The notes: generated from the letters alone by a model not told the origin. Shown: positions 1-11,700, counted from the first letter of the stretch. The stretch: DNA of 64,000 bases from Sphagnum compactum (GCA_965153455.1 OZ234504.1:10974001-11038000); one strand, 5' to 3'. Numbers and translations: made by a program.

Positions 1-1202
1 AGAACAACCATATAAGAAGCATTTGAACAACATAAGAGGTCTTGACATATTGAATTAGATGTAATATGGGCTCAAAGATGGTGCAAACAATGTGTCATGT
101 ATTTAAAACTTGACAATGATCATTTGGCTTGTAATGTGATAACATCTTCACATCTTGAGAGCACACTAAGTTTGAGTAACAAAATCTTATTAAAATGATA
201 AGAACAACAAATATCACAAAACTGCACATGCCCTCATAACATGATTTAAACCAACAATCTTCAACACCCAAAGACCTACCTAGAGCCCTATGCCATTTAA
301 GTGGTTGAAGGTTTGTGATGCAAATTATATCTTGTGAATCTTCATGACAAAGTATTTTCTAGGCAAAAGAGTAGGATGGTGACATTTGATGTAATCTTTT
401 TTTCCCAATATTGAATCACAACAATCCACAACACGATTTGGCTTTGTCATATAAACTACAACAAATATGTTAGGGCTTTGAACATGTGCAATTCATATCT
501 CTTCCTAACAATTCTCGTTTTAAACACATTAAATGAACCATTCATGTTGACAATCATCATGATTACAATTTCAAGCACAAATAGAGGATGAGAATTGTGA
601 ACAATTGCAAGACAAAATGCAAACTCTATATACCAAAATTTTGAGGGATTTCCATCATCCGCATGGTAGAATGAATAAAATCATTTTTCATTCCTCAAAC
701 CTCAGCAACCTAGAGCATTTGTTCTTTGCTTGAGATGCATCCACACACTTTTATAACCTTTACGAGACCTTTGTAGTATGAGAACCAATTGATTCAAGAA
801 TGTTTCCAACTTTTTTGAAATCTTTTGAAGATATCTTTGCACCCAAATCTACATGCCAAGGTAAACTACTTGGAAGTTGTGATGAAGTTAGTCATTTGTT
901 TTACTTGTCCCTCATGAACACAAAAAACAACCATTCCTCCAAATCACCAATGGACATATTCAAAATTCAAACCATGAATTATTAGATCCATAACATGAAC
1001 TCTAAAGCTTTTTTGTTCAAGAAAATCATGATTGGTATTGCATACACGACTATTTTCATTCAATTTTCTTCAAAAGGTAGCATGTTTTGTCTCTTAAACA
1101 TCTTGAAATTCTTGCACATAATATTGTAGCATGGCCATTATTGAACATTGATTACCAAGAAATTTGAAGCAATCATCTATACAATATTAAGATAGGTGTT
1201 TC

Positions 1203-1470
1203 TTTGGATGTGATCATGACATTATCCTCTCAAATAGTGGGGCAACCCGGTTTTGCTTTTGGTATTGCCATAAAACTTTTAATATGGCAATGTGCACATT
1301 TATGGTTTCACAATTTTCGAACCAATTAAGTGATAGTTATTGAATTGAGAAATGTTTTCGTATATGAAAATCAATTTATTTTTTTAAAAAAAAATCTCAT
1401 GAATTCTGAAAAAAAAGACTTTATTGAATCTCAATCCAATTTTTAATGCAAAGGTATGTACCACAAGTTG
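1203..1470 (+). repeat. diverged copy of the 5S-associated dispersed repeat
   Basis: The stretch from TTTGGATGTGATCATGACA through CCTCTCAAATAGTGGGG, then a TATGGCAATGTGCACATTTA block and a TTTCACAATTTTCGAACCAA block, follows the same order and spacing as 32291-32460. Around 1397 the words CATGAATTCTGAA correspond to the start of the 5S-like part of that copy, but the GATGGGTGACC box is absent. I read it as an older, decayed copy, or one truncated at the 5S-like part. Confidence 0.55.
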
Positions 1471-2219
1471 TGGGAGTGATCAAATAACTTTAAAAGTTTT
1501 GTAATAGAATTTTGTAATAGTATAATGCTCAACTTGAGTTTGAAAATAAGAATTGTTTTTTTGCAAATGATATTTCAATATTCCAATGAAATAAATAAAT
1601 AAGTTCTAAAAACATATTTAAGAACCCTCAAGTGGTGATCTTCTAAAACATGCCTGAAAAAAAGAAAAAAGAAAAAATATATTTTAAAATACTAATTTCA
1701 AAGTTGGTGCCATCTATAATTGCAAAACTATAAAAAGGTGCATTGGTTTTTTGATAAGGGTAATGTCAACCTCAAGGCAAGTTGGTACCCCTTCTTAAAT
1801 GTCTAGTGTTTATTCAAAAGTTTGTCGGTGTCCAAAACTTATTCAAGTAGTACCTTTACTGAAATGATAAAACTATTTTTACTAGTTGTTGATCATATTA
1901 ATATTTTAGTTATAAAGCTTCAGAAAATTCATACCTTTCTCAAATATAGTCCAAATTGAATATTTTAAGTGTTCATTTTGTAGCCCTTGGAAAAGTTTTC
2001 TAATAACATATTAATTGTCTCAGTTAGAATTCTTTTTCCTAGGACGTTTTCAAAAACATAAATTTTGATATTATTTAATAAACATCATTTTCAATAATTT
2101 GTGATTACTTTTTAGTAAAAGTTTTGGGTTTTTTTCAAATATTTTTGGTAAGTATTTGTTGTAGCTATTTTTAAATTTTATTTTAAAATATTAATAAAAA
2201 ATCATTTAACAACTTGTGC

Positions 2220-2400
2220 TTTGCATTGTTGTCCACTACCAATGATGATCAACTAATCAATTGATGAAAAGAAAATTAATTTTGTGAAAAATTAAGTTCC
2301 ATTTGAATGAAAATATTTAATGACATTGCATGCACTTTGAATTGAATTCAAATTCAAGAGAAAACAAATGGATGCAAATCCGTGAACACGGTATTGAAAA
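2220..2400 (+). repeat. dispersed repeat shared with 39480-39680
   Basis: Shared words in the same order include a TTTGCATTG/TTGCATTGC block, GTGAAAAATTAAGTTCCATT against GTGAAAATTAAAGTTACATT, TTTGAATGA, GACATTGCATGCA and CTTGAATTGAATTC. No coding content is visible. Element class unknown. Confidence 0.5.
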
Positions 2401-3335
2401 TATTTTCATGAATATAATGTTGAATTTTGTTAGTGAAAAAGACACATATTAAAAAAACATGTTTTCGTGTTTTTTAATTCGAAAATGGGCTAAATAAATT
2501 CCAAGTTGAAATTTGGTAAGACAAAATATTACGGGACACTACAATCATGCTACCTTAATGAGCTCCAATGAATCATCATCATCAAAATAAATATCTTTTT
2601 CATGTTTCAAGAATTTCAATTTTGTCCAACAATTTTTTATGTTCTTTTCATCCTCTTTGAGCACGTTCATGTTTTGTAATATTTCAACATTGTTGACCAA
2701 TATATTTCTCTAACATAAAATATAATTCTACAAATGTATTTTCAATTTGTCATCAACATGTGATTGATTGCCCAATTGGATATAGAAAAAATAAATTCAC
2801 GTGAATTCTTTTTTATCATGATCCATTTATATCCGTTTGAAGGAATGGCCATAGGACCCAATTATGTGGGCAGCAATGACCATCACTGGGTTAGACCAAT
2901 TTGTCATTATATGACATAATCGGTACTTAGGAAAGAAGTTGCCATGTCATTTAGGAATTTTATGAAATATTTGCTAGAACTCATGATGTTTTATGTGTGT
3001 TGGTTACTTCAATTTTGAAAAAGAAAATGACCCTAAAGAAGATTAGGATGATGGGTGGAATCTCTCTTGAGTGACAAAAAATAACAAGATAAAAAGACTT
3101 GAATATGGGCCAAATATGGCCCACCCTAAAATGGAAGGAAAAATTCAGCTCTATAATATGCCCTCAAAAATACACTAGGAAATTTCTGCCAGGTCTATTA
3201 TATGTGGGTACATATACTTACATGACCAACACTGATTGCACAACAATGAGCTCACAATGGGGTTTACTCATAGTCATCATCCAAACATGATGATGAAATG
3301 TGTCATCCATCCAGGCACATCTATATGTACACGTA

Positions 3336-3378
3336 TTATTATTGTTGTTATTGTTATTCTTCTTCTTCTTCTTCATAC
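3336..3378 (+). repeat. (TTATTG)/(TTC) microsatellite
   Basis: A run of TTATTATTGTTGTTATTG followed by TTCTTCTTCTTCTTC. Simple repeat; the reading frames across it are artefacts. Confidence 0.85.
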
Positions 3379-3414
3379 AGATTATACCATTTGTTCTTTT
3401 AGAACGTTTTGGAT

Positions 3415-3605
3415 GTGGACAAAATGGCAATCATCCATAGGAAGATGTAAAATAAAGTGGTTATCATCCTATCCCTAGGAAAACTTAGTCAAATCTGAGT
3501 ATAATAAATAAGATTTGATGAAATACAACAAAACTTTAATCATCCTACTATATTTCTGGCTACTTGTTAAAACCAAATATTATAAATCTGGCGACATCCT
3601 TTTCT
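3415..3605 (+). repeat. copy 1 of the AGCCAAATTTGGCTA-type dispersed repeat
   Basis: Shares ordered blocks with other copies in the window: GGCAATCATCCATAGGAAGA, then CTTAGTCAAATCTGAGTATA, then GATGAAATACAACAAAACTT, TAATCATCCTACTATATTT, GGCTACTTGTTAAAACC and AATCTGGCGACATCC. Closest to the copy at 36870-37060. No coding capacity seen. Confidence 0.6.
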
Positions 3606-3867
3606 GTTTAAAAAAAAGAAAAGAAATTGGTGATTGAAAATCCCAAAATTAATTTCATTTCAAAAATTTCATTTAAAATTTCACCAATTTTTTTAAAAAA
3701 CAAAGCGCTGACTGATACACATTCTTTCAGGGATGATCAGATTTTTCCAACCCTCCGTCTCTTCCCTTCCAGAGTTACTGAAAGGTAGACTCATTTTGTT
3801 TTGTCGCTCCAATATTCTTCAGGAATTCTATATAGTAAAGGACGTCGTGGTCGTGAAGCTTTTTCTA

Positions 3868-3922
3868 TCCATCCATCCGTCCCGTCATCCATCCATCCAT
3901 CCATCCCGTCATCTATCCATGG
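3868..3922 (+). repeat. (ATCC)n microsatellite
   Basis: Repeated CATCCATCC with interspersed CCCGTC units. Confidence 0.85.
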
Positions 3923-3969
3923 ATGGCATCACTGCAGCCCATGTGGTTAAGATTTTGTTGTACGCGTAG

Positions 3970-4310
3970 AAACAGTCACATTCTACAGTAGCGTTTTTTT
4001 TTGTTTTTGGCGAAATTTCACCAACTGGCAACGAAAAAAAACCCAGTGCGACCTCTAGGAAGGAATTAAAAAAAAGAACTTCCAGAACATTCGCCATATT
4101 TCTTAGAAAAAAAAAAAAAAGGAAAATTCGCCAGATTTAGACAGCAAGTCCGTGTAGCTCGCCTAGATTTAGGCAGGATTGCAGAAAAAACTCTAGGACA
4201 GTCGCCATTTAATGTAAATTAAAGCTGGGGATCCTGGCCTTTGCACCTACCTAAGGAATTTGAAAAAAAATACCCTATTATACAGGGTTTGCTTTCTTTC
4301 AATTTTTGTG
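3970..4310. other. intergenic DNA with CGCCA/GGCGA words
   Basis: Contains several isolated GGCGAAATTTC, TTCGCCATATTTC and TTCGCCAGATTTAG words separated by A or T runs. These match the GGCGAC end of the AGCCAAATTTGGCTA family and may be further decayed copies. No gene seen. Confidence 0.4.
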
Positions 4311-4455
4311 ACTAGTTATCCCACAAAGAGGATTTAGCCAAATTCGGCTATAGACCATATATATGACAGTGAATAAAATACTTAAGAATATTTATGCTTT
4401 ATATGTATTTGGCGAATTTAAATTACTTTTTTCTAAATTTGGCGACTAGGGCCAT
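4310..4455 (+). repeat. copy 2 of the AGCCAAATTTGGCTA-type dispersed repeat
   Basis: Contains TTAGCCAAATTCGGCTATAG, then an AT-rich middle with ATATATGACAGTGAATAAAA and TTGGCGAATTT, and ends TAAATTTGGCGACTAGGGCC. The near-palindrome AGCCAAATTCGGCTA is the family hallmark. Confidence 0.55.
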
Positions 4456-4604
4456 TCCTTTTCACAAAAAATGTTAGAATGTGTAGAAAAACTAAATTTC
4501 AGGTTGAAACAATGAAAATAAATTCCCCTAAAAAGAACCTAGCAATGTGGTATATAGAGAGGTTTTGAAAATGTAGTTTGTAGTTGATATTTTTGTAATA
4601 TGTA

Positions 4605-4656
4605 TCGTCAAATACACACATCTGTGCATTAAGCACGGGGTTCAAACTAGTTATTA
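4605..4656 (-). repeat. short conserved repeat end, minus orientation
   Basis: On the minus strand this reads TAATAACTAGTTTGAACCCC followed by GTGCTTAATGCACAGATGTG. The same 40-odd bases occur on the plus strand at 60855-60900 with only a few differences. Two such similar copies 56 kb apart indicate a dispersed element, probably one end of it. Class unknown. Confidence 0.6.
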
Positions 4657-5247
4657 AATGTGAAACATCAATCTTCTTTAGGGGACTATTAAACACCAAA
4701 TGCCAGACATCAATTTTCTTTAGGAAAACTATTGAACGCCAAATGCCAAACATCAATCAATCTTCTTTGTTAGGAACTATTCAACACCAAGCATCAATTT
4801 TCTTTCGGAAACATCACTCACAAATAGGGGACATATACTTATATGATGGATGGATTACATGGTGAATTCACCCAATGTTCTGCTTCTCATCATGCAAAAG
4901 AGATAACAAATGCAGTCTGTGATGCAAAGGATATATGTAACATGTGTAGTGTGTACCACAGTACCTTGGCAGCTTCAACACTAATTGATATTATTTTTAT
5001 TTTTTCTGAAATCTTTTTTTTAAAACATAATTTTTTCAGAGACAAATAATTGGTGAAGGCAAATAATTTAGGAATCTTTCAGAATATTCTGGAATTAAAT
5101 TTATTTTCAACATGTAACATCTTTGAAAACAAAAATAATTCTTCGATCCTTGTTTGTTGAACTTTGCAATCATCCATACTGGGGAACTACAAATTATTGT
5201 CATTGAGGTCTGACACATTGTAAAGGGCCTAACCTATAAACTATAGA

Positions 5248-5310
5248 TCCTGTAGGTAGGTCAGTAGGTCGGTAGGTAGGTAGGTATGTATGTAAGTAGG
5301 TAGGTTCGAA
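5248..5310 (+). repeat. (TAGG)n microsatellite
   Basis: Repeated GTAGGTAGG, GTCAGTAGG and GTATGTATG units. The same sequence type recurs at 11.5, 17.6 and 57.7 kb. Confidence 0.85.
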
Positions 5311-5448
5311 ACTTGTACAGGCAAGTAGATGCATACGGATGGTCAGTATATAAACAAGGTAAGGGCCATGAAGAGGGTTGTAAGTATGCAGTAAAAACCT
5401 AAAAATAGATATTGAACTCAAACCCCATGGTTAGATAGGGAGCTGAAA

Positions 5449-5483
5449 TCCATCCATCCATTCACCCACCCATCCATACACCC
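5449..5483 (+). repeat. (CCATC)n microsatellite
   Basis: Imperfect CCATCCATCC, CACCCACCC run. Confidence 0.8.
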
Positions 5484-5659
5484 TTCCCACCCTCTTATGG
5501 TACACTTGGAGGTTCTAATTCCATTAATGGATGAAAGCATTTGAAATAGATAAAGTAACTACTCACATTTTATCAGACAAAGAAAAGTAAAAGAAAGGTT
5601 GCAAGATCAACAAAGCAAAGTGAAAAAGCCATTATTTTATTAATTTAATAACTAGACTG

Positions 5660-5725
5660 TTTATTATTATAGTACTTAATAGTAATAATAATAATAATAA
5701 CTACTACTACTGCTATTATTATTAA
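5660..5725 (+). repeat. (TAA)/(TTA)/(CTA) microsatellite
   Basis: TTATTATTA, then TAATAATAATAATAATAA, then CTACTACTACTG and TTATTATTA. Confidence 0.85.
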
Positions 5726-5779
5726 AAAGGAAAAATAAAGAATAAGAAGCCAAAAGGCTGGAGAAAAAAGGCATCAGCT

Positions 5780-6060
5780 ACCTGGGGGGGAAATTCAAAC
5801 GACCCACCCGGCAAAAAGAAATACCTACCCGGAGAATCCAAACGACTCACCTGGGAAAGACCCGCTCGAGGGAGATAGACCCCAGCAGCAGGGAACGAAG
5901 TCCACCACGACACTTGGGGGGACGGACGGACGGCGTATGGACTCGTCCGTCCACGACCAAGAATTTGGACACCCGACGATCATCCGGTCGGCAACTTGAA
6001 GCGAAAGATGTAAAGCTTCAGGACGGATCCGGATGGACGAAATCTAGTTTTCATCTATTA
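5780..6060. other. GC-rich islet with GACGGACGG repeats
   Basis: Sharply richer in G and C than its flanks, with short reading frames on both strands that resemble nothing I know. Contains GGACGGACGGACGG facing CGTCCGTCC, giving a small inverted repeat near 5920-5953. Similar in texture to the GC-rich segment at 61.1-61.4 kb. No product can be assigned. Confidence 0.4.
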
Positions 6061-6376
6061 TTGGGTGTGTGTGGAATGAGAGTAACTGAGACTCTCTCAA
6101 AAAGAAAAAAAAACAAACAAACAAACAAAACCCTAAAAAAACACCTAAAAAAAACCCTAGAAAACCCCTTTAAAAAAAATTAAGAAAAAGAAAAAGAAAA
6201 AGGGTAGGGGCCGGGGGTTGGTGTGGATGTCGATGATAAATCTGCAACTCGCAGAGACTGCTTCATCCAGGAAACAAGCCGTCCACGATCTTGAAGACAT
6301 CGAGTCGATCGCCCCCCTGAGCTGCATACCGCCTCGCCGCCTGGCGAGAGCCTTGTATCCAGTTTCCTCCCACATG

Positions 6377-6654
6377 AAAATTCTCCATTGTCGTCTTTAA
6401 AGACAAGACAAGATTTAGGGTCTTGCAGCCGCAGCTCTGACAATTCTCCACTCACGCCTTCAAAGACAAGGACTAGATCTAGAGTCTTGCAGCATCAGCC
6501 CTGAAAATTCTCCATTCACGCCTTCAAGGACAAGAAGACTAGATCTAGAGTCTTGCAGCAGCAGCTCTGAAAATTCTCCGTTGACGCCTTCAAAGACAAG
6601 AAGACTAGATCTAGAGTCTTGCAGCAGCAGCAGCAGCAGCAGCCAGCAGCTCTG
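6377..6654 (-). repeat. 63-85 bp minisatellite, four units, 3' of the ERF gene
   Basis: Four tandem units: 6377-6439, 6440-6503, 6504-6569 and 6570-6654. Each starts with AAAATTCTCC or a close variant, passes through ACTAGATCTAGAGTCTTGCA and ends GCAGCTCTG. The last unit is longer through a CAG expansion. On the minus strand the last units stay open and encode a repeated GEFSELLLQDSRSS-like peptide, but the frame has no link to the ERF protein. The array starts about 300 bp past the ERF stop codon, so it may lie in its 3' untranslated region or just beyond. Confidence 0.9.
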
Positions 6655-6958
6655 GTGAAGGACCTCTAATTGAAGCCAGAGAGAACCATATAAACCTAAC
6701 TCTATTCTGTTTGTGGAAATCCAAAATCTGTACAAACTGAATTTTACATGGCAGCTAGTCGAAACTCACCACCCAACATCAAACTACAAACACTCGAGTC
6801 GACTCAAAAATGCGACTCTTTTGAACTCTCGTGATCATGAATTGCTACAACTACATGCATATGAAAAAGTAGGCTGAATCTTGTGAACCAGAAGTTGTGA
6901 TCAAGAAGTGAATCTGTTCAAGACTTAAAATTAACCTTGTGACTAAAAGATCTGATCA

Positions 6959-9001
6959 CTAGTTGCAGTTTCTCCACACCCGCACCTGATGCACAGGTGA
7001 TAGTGTGGATGATGAGCACACAAGTCGAGCTGGAAGTGGCTTCTTCTTCATGTTTCCAGCTGCAGCTGTGCCTGGTGCAAAATTAGCTGCCTCCTGTAAC
7101 TGCTGCAGCTGGTGGCTACCCCGTGCCACAATACTTGATGATAAGCTGCTCTGATAGTTACTACTATATGCTGCTGCTGCTGCATCTTCTGGCTTGGAGC
7201 AGATCAAAGATGGATTAGGTTCCTGCAGTAGCTCTGGCTCTGAGTCAGAAGTAGCTCTAGTGCTGAGTGGAAAGTCGATATCGGCCCATGATGGCAAGTC
7301 AGCTTCAGAAGCTGCTGCATCACAATTGTTCAGTATGTCCACAAGCTCTTCCCACATGCAGGAGTCTGAAGCTCCAGCTGCTGGGTCTTCAATACTGCTG
7401 CAAGCATCACTAACTAACTCCGATGGTGATGATCGACTGCTGCTGCAGTACTGCATCATCAAAGTTCCTCCTGGAGCAGATTCACCTCCAGATCTTCCCT
7501 GCAAATCCTGAGCAGCAGCTGCTGCTGCTGCACTAGTGTTGACAATCGGACTGCAGCTCATGTCAGCGCCTGCAGCCGGCAGAGCCCTGGCGATTGTCAC
7601 ACAAGAACCCTCCACTCTCAAGCTGCTGCTGCTGCTGGGCATACAAGCTGCTGGCTCGTCGTTGCTGACCGCGAGCTCAAGATTAGACTCTTGCAAACCA
7701 GATCTATTATGGTCAGGCTCCATAAGACAAGGACTCGGAGTCGCTGCTGTTGCTGCTTGGATGCTGCAGCTGCCACCGGCCTCATCATTACGAGCCTGCA
7801 CCGCTTTTTTCCGGTAAGCAATGCAAGTATCGAGCTTCACGCTGAGAGTGGAAGGAAGCTTTTCCGACATCAAACCGCCAGGGGTAGCTGCTGTTCCGAC
7901 GCCAGCACTACAGCTGCTAATCCAAGAGCTGCAGTTAGGGTCTGAAGAATGTGTCGACCCACTCGTCGATAAAGAAGCAGCCAGTTGATCATCAGAGTTG
8001 TTCCGCTGCGGAGGAAAGTTGAGACGTGCACAGTCTCCCCTGAGATTGTAAGCAGCTTTGTCGTAAGCAAGTGCTGCCTCCTCAGCTGTATCGAAAGTCC
8101 CTAGCCATAGCCGTGTTCTGTTCCGCGGAAGCCGAATCTCCGCTACCCATTTTCCCCAATGTCGCTGCCGCACTCCTCGGTACAGCTTCGACGTCTGCTG
8201 GACTCGAGGACCACCTCCGGCAGCTGCTGATCCCGAGGGACCCACTACTCCAACTCCTCGTTTGTCATGAGCCTGCTGCTTCTTCATCAATATAGGTCGT
8301 GGCCCCAAGCTGCAGCCGGCCTCGCTGCTGCCGCGCCCCAGGTTCGAGGACAATGGCAATTGATTCTCATGATATACACTCGCTGCTGCTGCTGCTTCAA
8401 GAAGCTGAAACTGCAACAATTGTTCCTGCTGCTGCTGTTGAATCTGCATGCTTTGCAATTGCTGCAGCTGCTGCACGACGTCGAACCGCTGTAGCTGCTG
8501 GGGTTGTTGAGTTTGAATGGAACCTGAGCAACTTAGTTCAACAGGAACGAGTTGTTGCACAGGTCGAAGACCAGCAGGAGCTGCTGAAGAATACACCACC
8601 TGACCGACTGGTAGATGCTGGAGTGCTGGTAGGAAGCAGGTGTCTGAACTAGTAGTACTCAAACTACTCTCATGAGCTTCTCCACTTGATCCTAGTAGTA
8701 CTTCATAGCTAAATCCCGGCCAGAAGCTGCTGTAGCAGCTCCTCATGTCTGCAAGTCCGTCGTCGGAGCTGCTAATTCCCGGCCTCTCGCTGCTGCTGCT
8801 GCTACTACTACTACTACTACAATAGCTGGTACCCAAATCAGCGAGCCATGAGTTGGAATCAAACTCGACGCCCAGCATGCTAAAATCCCTCTCTGTCGAC
8901 CCGGCGCTTGCTTGCCTAACGTGTGATCCCGCTGCACAACTAGGGAAGTTCATGTGTCCCGTGGGCGGCATGTACGCTAATCTATCGGCCACAACAGCCA
9001 T
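6959..9001 (-). CDS. AP2/ERF transcription factor, RAP2.4-like (DREB A-6 group)
   Basis: A 680-aa protein from one uninterrupted frame. It carries a single AP2 DNA-binding domain at about residues 272-330, with [36 protein letters not shown] and a closing ARLNFP. The WVAEIRLP form is typical of the RAP2.4-like A-6 group rather than ERFs with WAAEIRD. That group binds GCC/DRE-type promoter elements in the nucleus, usually in light, drought or stress responses; this role is inferred from the family. Outside the domain the protein is low complexity: ten serines at 62-71, a glutamine-rich zone at about 143-197, alanine runs at 203-207 and 491-497, and an acidic, tryptophan-containing region at 549-580 ([18 protein letters not shown]) that could activate transcription. 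It is much longer than typical RAP2.4 proteins. The start ATG is followed by GCT in good context, with no upstream in-frame extension. No intron is needed. Confidence 0.93.
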   Translation of the reverse strand: MAVVADRLAYMPPTGHMNFPSCAAGSHVRQASAGSTERDFSMLGVEFDSNSWLADLGTSYCSSSSSSSSSSERPGISSSDDGLADMRSCYSSFWPGFSYEVLLGSSGEAHESSLSTTSSDTCFLPALQHLPVGQVVYSSAAPAGLRPVQQLVPVELSCSGSIQTQQPQQLQRFDVVQQLQQLQSMQIQQQQQEQLLQFQLLEAAAAASVYHENQLPLSSNLGRGSSEAGCSLGPRPILMKKQQAHDKRGVGVVGPSGSAAAGGGPRVQQTSKLYRGVRQRHWGKWVAEIRLPRNRTRLWLGTFDTAEEAALAYDKAAYNLRGDCARLNFPPQRNNSDDQLAASLSTSGSTHSSDPNCSSWISSCSAGVGTAATPGGLMSEKLPSTLSVKLDTCIAYRKKAVQARNDEAGGSCSIQAATAATPSPCLMEPDHNRSGLQESNLELAVSNDEPAACMPSSSSSLRVEGSCVTIARALPAAGADMSCSPIVNTSAAAAAAAQDLQGRSGGESAPGGTLMMQYCSSSRSSPSELVSDACSSIEDPAAGASDSCMWEELVDILNNCDAAASEADLPSWADIDFPLSTRATSDSEPELLQEPNPSLICSKPEDAAAAAYSSNYQSSLSSSIVARGSHQLQQLQEAANFAPGTAAAGNMKKKPLPARLVCSSSTLSPVHQVRVWRNCN

Positions 9002-10661
9002 ACTAACTAGCTAGCAAGACGTGCAACAACACTGTAAGAATCTCTGTCCCGAAAGAACAAGGACACAGACCTACTCTCTCCCAGCAGGGATGGATACACA
9101 ACAAACAAAGACGTTCTACACCCAAATTTCTAGACCCAAATTTTTGCAGATCGCAGTTACAGACTCGATCCGCGAGGAACTGCTAGCTTGACGATCACAC
9201 ACGAAATCTCTAGTACCCACAAGAGTCACGAAAAAGTCTGAAAATAGATAAGAAGCTTACAGAAAACAGAAGACTCTAGTTCTGATCTAACGAGTGTGAA
9301 GTTCTGAACTGCAGATCTTTAGAAGTCTAATAGGAGCAAGAAACGAAGAAAAACTCAGCAATATTTCTTTCTACAAGAGGGACGGACTCGGGGAGCTTGG
9401 ACCTCGGAACTCTAGCTGCAGATGAATCTTGTGTATATATTACAACACACAGAGCTTACTGGGGAATTCTATAAGATCTGATCTCGAAAACTTGTGAAAG
9501 AGAAGAAGAAAGAGGGTTGTAATGTTTTGACGATCTTGTCGAACGTGAAGTCTCGACGCAAAGCCTGAGATGAAGCTGGGATTGTACACTGCGATACTTG
9601 TGCTGAAATTTTTCAAAGACTCGTTCTCGAAAGTCTTAGGAAAAAAACACAAACCAACACGCTGCGAGTTCTCTGCGGTGAGGGCCTTGAAGGTCCACAA
9701 CAGAAGAAGCTCAAGCTTGTAATATATCGCAGAAGAAACCACCAGCCACGCCAGTAATTTGTGCACGACACAGAAAAAAACACGGCGTGATCACGGCTTA
9801 ATGACAGAGACCTCGGAAGAAGAGAGGACCCAAAAACTTGCCTCTCTCTCTCACACGATTGCAGGAGATCTAGATCTAAGACTCTAAACAAAGTGCTGAA
9901 AACGAACAAGAAACAAAAAACAACAACCCAACCCCGGAAACCCACAGAAAATCAAGGGAAGAAGTCGAGACTGACCGATCTTCTTCTCCTGATCACCAGC
10001 TCCCGTGCAAGTTAAAAGGTATGCACGTTGATGGGAGTGGAAAAATTCACCCAACTCTGCTAGAAATCAAAGCTCTCTAGAAGCACTAAGAGTCCCTGGA
10101 GAGAAGTCTACGAAGGAGAAGAAGAAAACATGAACTAGACTATGAGGAACCTGGAGCACCGAGGGTGCTTAAAACTTTCCCTTTCCTGATCCCACAAACC
10201 AAAGACTCTCGAGACAAAACACACACACACCAACACAACACAACAACTCTCGGAGAAAAACACTGAAACCGGCGGCTCCGACGTTTCTATATCTTATATA
10301 CTGCTCTGAAGAACTCGAAGTAAAGCTCCGTGAACCCCCCCAAAAAAAAGGGAAAAAAAAAAGAGCTACAGACTCCAAAGAGGATGGACTTTCCCCTGAG
10401 GAGCTCGACTAGCAAAAACCTTGAGATCTGCACCCAAGAACCAAAACCTTGAAGAAAGCTAAACCTAGTACAGTCTTCTGCTCGCACAACAAAAGATTTG
10501 CAAGCAACTGGAGCTGCCTGCTGCTGCAACCAAAGATTCTCCACGAAATCTTGAACAAACTATTTGGTGTCAAAACCACAAAGCTAACTGTGCATGGAAA
10601 ACGCCCCCCAAAAAAAACAATAACAACAAACCAAAGTTCTACCAGAAGCTTGAAACTGGAA

Positions 10662-10760
10662 GAGAGAGAGAAAGAGAGATAGAGACGTAAATATATATTA
10701 CAGAGAGAGACAGAGAGACAGAGAGATATGTGAGAGAAGAGACGGACAGAGAGAGCAACA
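10662..10760 (-). promoter_or_regulatory. GA/CT-rich tract upstream of the ERF gene
   Basis: Dense GAGAGAGA, GACAGAGAGA and GAGAGATA on the plus strand, meaning CT repeats on the ERF coding strand. Such tracts are bound by plant BBR/BPC proteins or lie in plant 5' leaders. A regulatory role here is inferred from position only. Confidence 0.45.
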
Positions 10761-11274
10761 GTACAAGTGCAGTGATCCTCCGGTGCCTAGCCTGAAATCC
10801 CAAATCCCACAAGCCCAACCCAAAGTGCAGTGCCTAGCCTACTTGAGGAGAGATGCAGGTGGGAACAAGAAGAAGAAGAAGAAGAAACCAACAACAACCC
10901 ACCTGCACACAACACAAAAGTGCCTAACAAATGCAAACTTCCTCAAGTGCAAAACACAACAAAAACAACAACAACCAGTGATGAGAGATCTAACATATAT
11001 ACGTCTACGATGTGTGAAGAAGGTTTTCCCCACCCCCAACGTCCCAAAGGCCCGCCCCCTCCCCACTGTGCCCCCTTGGAAGTGGTGGTGCCTAGCCTGC
11101 AAAGATCAGTGCTGGTGACGAATGCTTACAACCAGATCATCCACAAAAACAAGAAAGTTTCCAACACTACTAGAGACTTAGAAGATTCTTCTTCTTTTTC
11201 TTCCTCACAGATGTATGTGATCACAAAGGATTTTGATCAGCAGAATCTTGATCCAAATCACATGAGAAAGAAAG

Positions 11275-11294
11275 AAAGAAAGAAAGAAAGCTCC
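11275..11294 (+). repeat. (GAAA)n microsatellite
   Basis: Five GAAA units. Confidence 0.85.
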
Positions 11295-11393
11295 AGTCCT
11301 TTTGAAGATGGTGCTGTTTTTTGTTCTTGCTTTGTGGAGAGGCTCGTGCTCGCTTGCATCCGCTTCTAACCCTTTGTGCCTAAGTGCAGTGCA

Positions 11394-11447
11394 AAGGAGA
11401 GACAGAGAGAGAGAAAGAGAGAAGAGAAAGAGTATAGAGAGACACTA
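11394..11447 (-). promoter_or_regulatory. second GA/CT-rich tract upstream of the ERF gene
   Basis: GGAGAGACAGAGAGAGAG followed by AAAGAGAGAAGAGAAAGAG on the plus strand. Same type of sequence as 10662-10760, about 0.7 kb further upstream. Confidence 0.4.
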
Positions 11448-11529
11448 GAGGAAATGAATGATGCTGATATCTGTTGCAAAAGAAATCGCTACCTCCCTTT
11501 GCTCCTTCTTATCTCTCTATCGCCCTTTC

Positions 11530-11700
11530 TTCCTACCTACCTACTAACTTACCTACCTACCTACCTCTTTAACATACCTATCTACCTACTTACCTCTTTC
11601 ACTACCTACCTACCTATATAACTACCTGTCTACCTACCTAAATCTTTAACAACCTATTTGCCTACCTACTCACTACTTTACTAGTTACTACTACTACTAC
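11530..11700 (+). repeat. (CTAC)n/(CCTA)n microsatellite
   Basis: Long imperfect run of CTACCTACCTAC with TTAC, TCTTTAAC and CACT interruptions, ending ACTACTACTACTACC. Confidence 0.88.

Larger units (their letters stand above)
1..3340. other. AT-rich intergenic DNA without a recognised gene
   Basis: No open frame here resembles a known protein; the longest is about 60 codons. The DNA is AT-rich with many A and T runs. Two segments are diverged copies of repeats found elsewhere in the window (1203-1470 and 2220-2400, listed separately). Nothing else is recognised. Confidence 0.6.
9002..11460 (-). promoter_or_regulatory. probable ERF upstream region: long leader and promoter
   Basis: About 2.4 kb upstream of the ERF start holds no recognisable gene. 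On the minus strand it is pyrimidine-rich with dense CT tracts, and contains short ATG-started frames (for example 9613-9945, 110 codons) that look like chance or upstream ORFs. AT-rich TATA-like words occur at 9432-9442, 10286-10299, 10689-10698 and 10992-11001, so the transcription start cannot be chosen. Long CT-rich leaders with upstream ORFs are known for plant regulatory genes; that this is one is my inference. Confidence 0.45.

Noticed and set aside
7194-8652. Several 60-117 codon frames on the plus strand and in other minus frames inside the ERF gene
   Set aside because: They are shadows of the CAG/CTG-rich ERF coding sequence; none resembles a protein family.
9613-9945. A separate small gene upstream of the ERF
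   Set aside because: The frame is Phe/Ser/Leu-rich as expected from CT-rich DNA, without any domain. Treated as a chance or upstream ORF.
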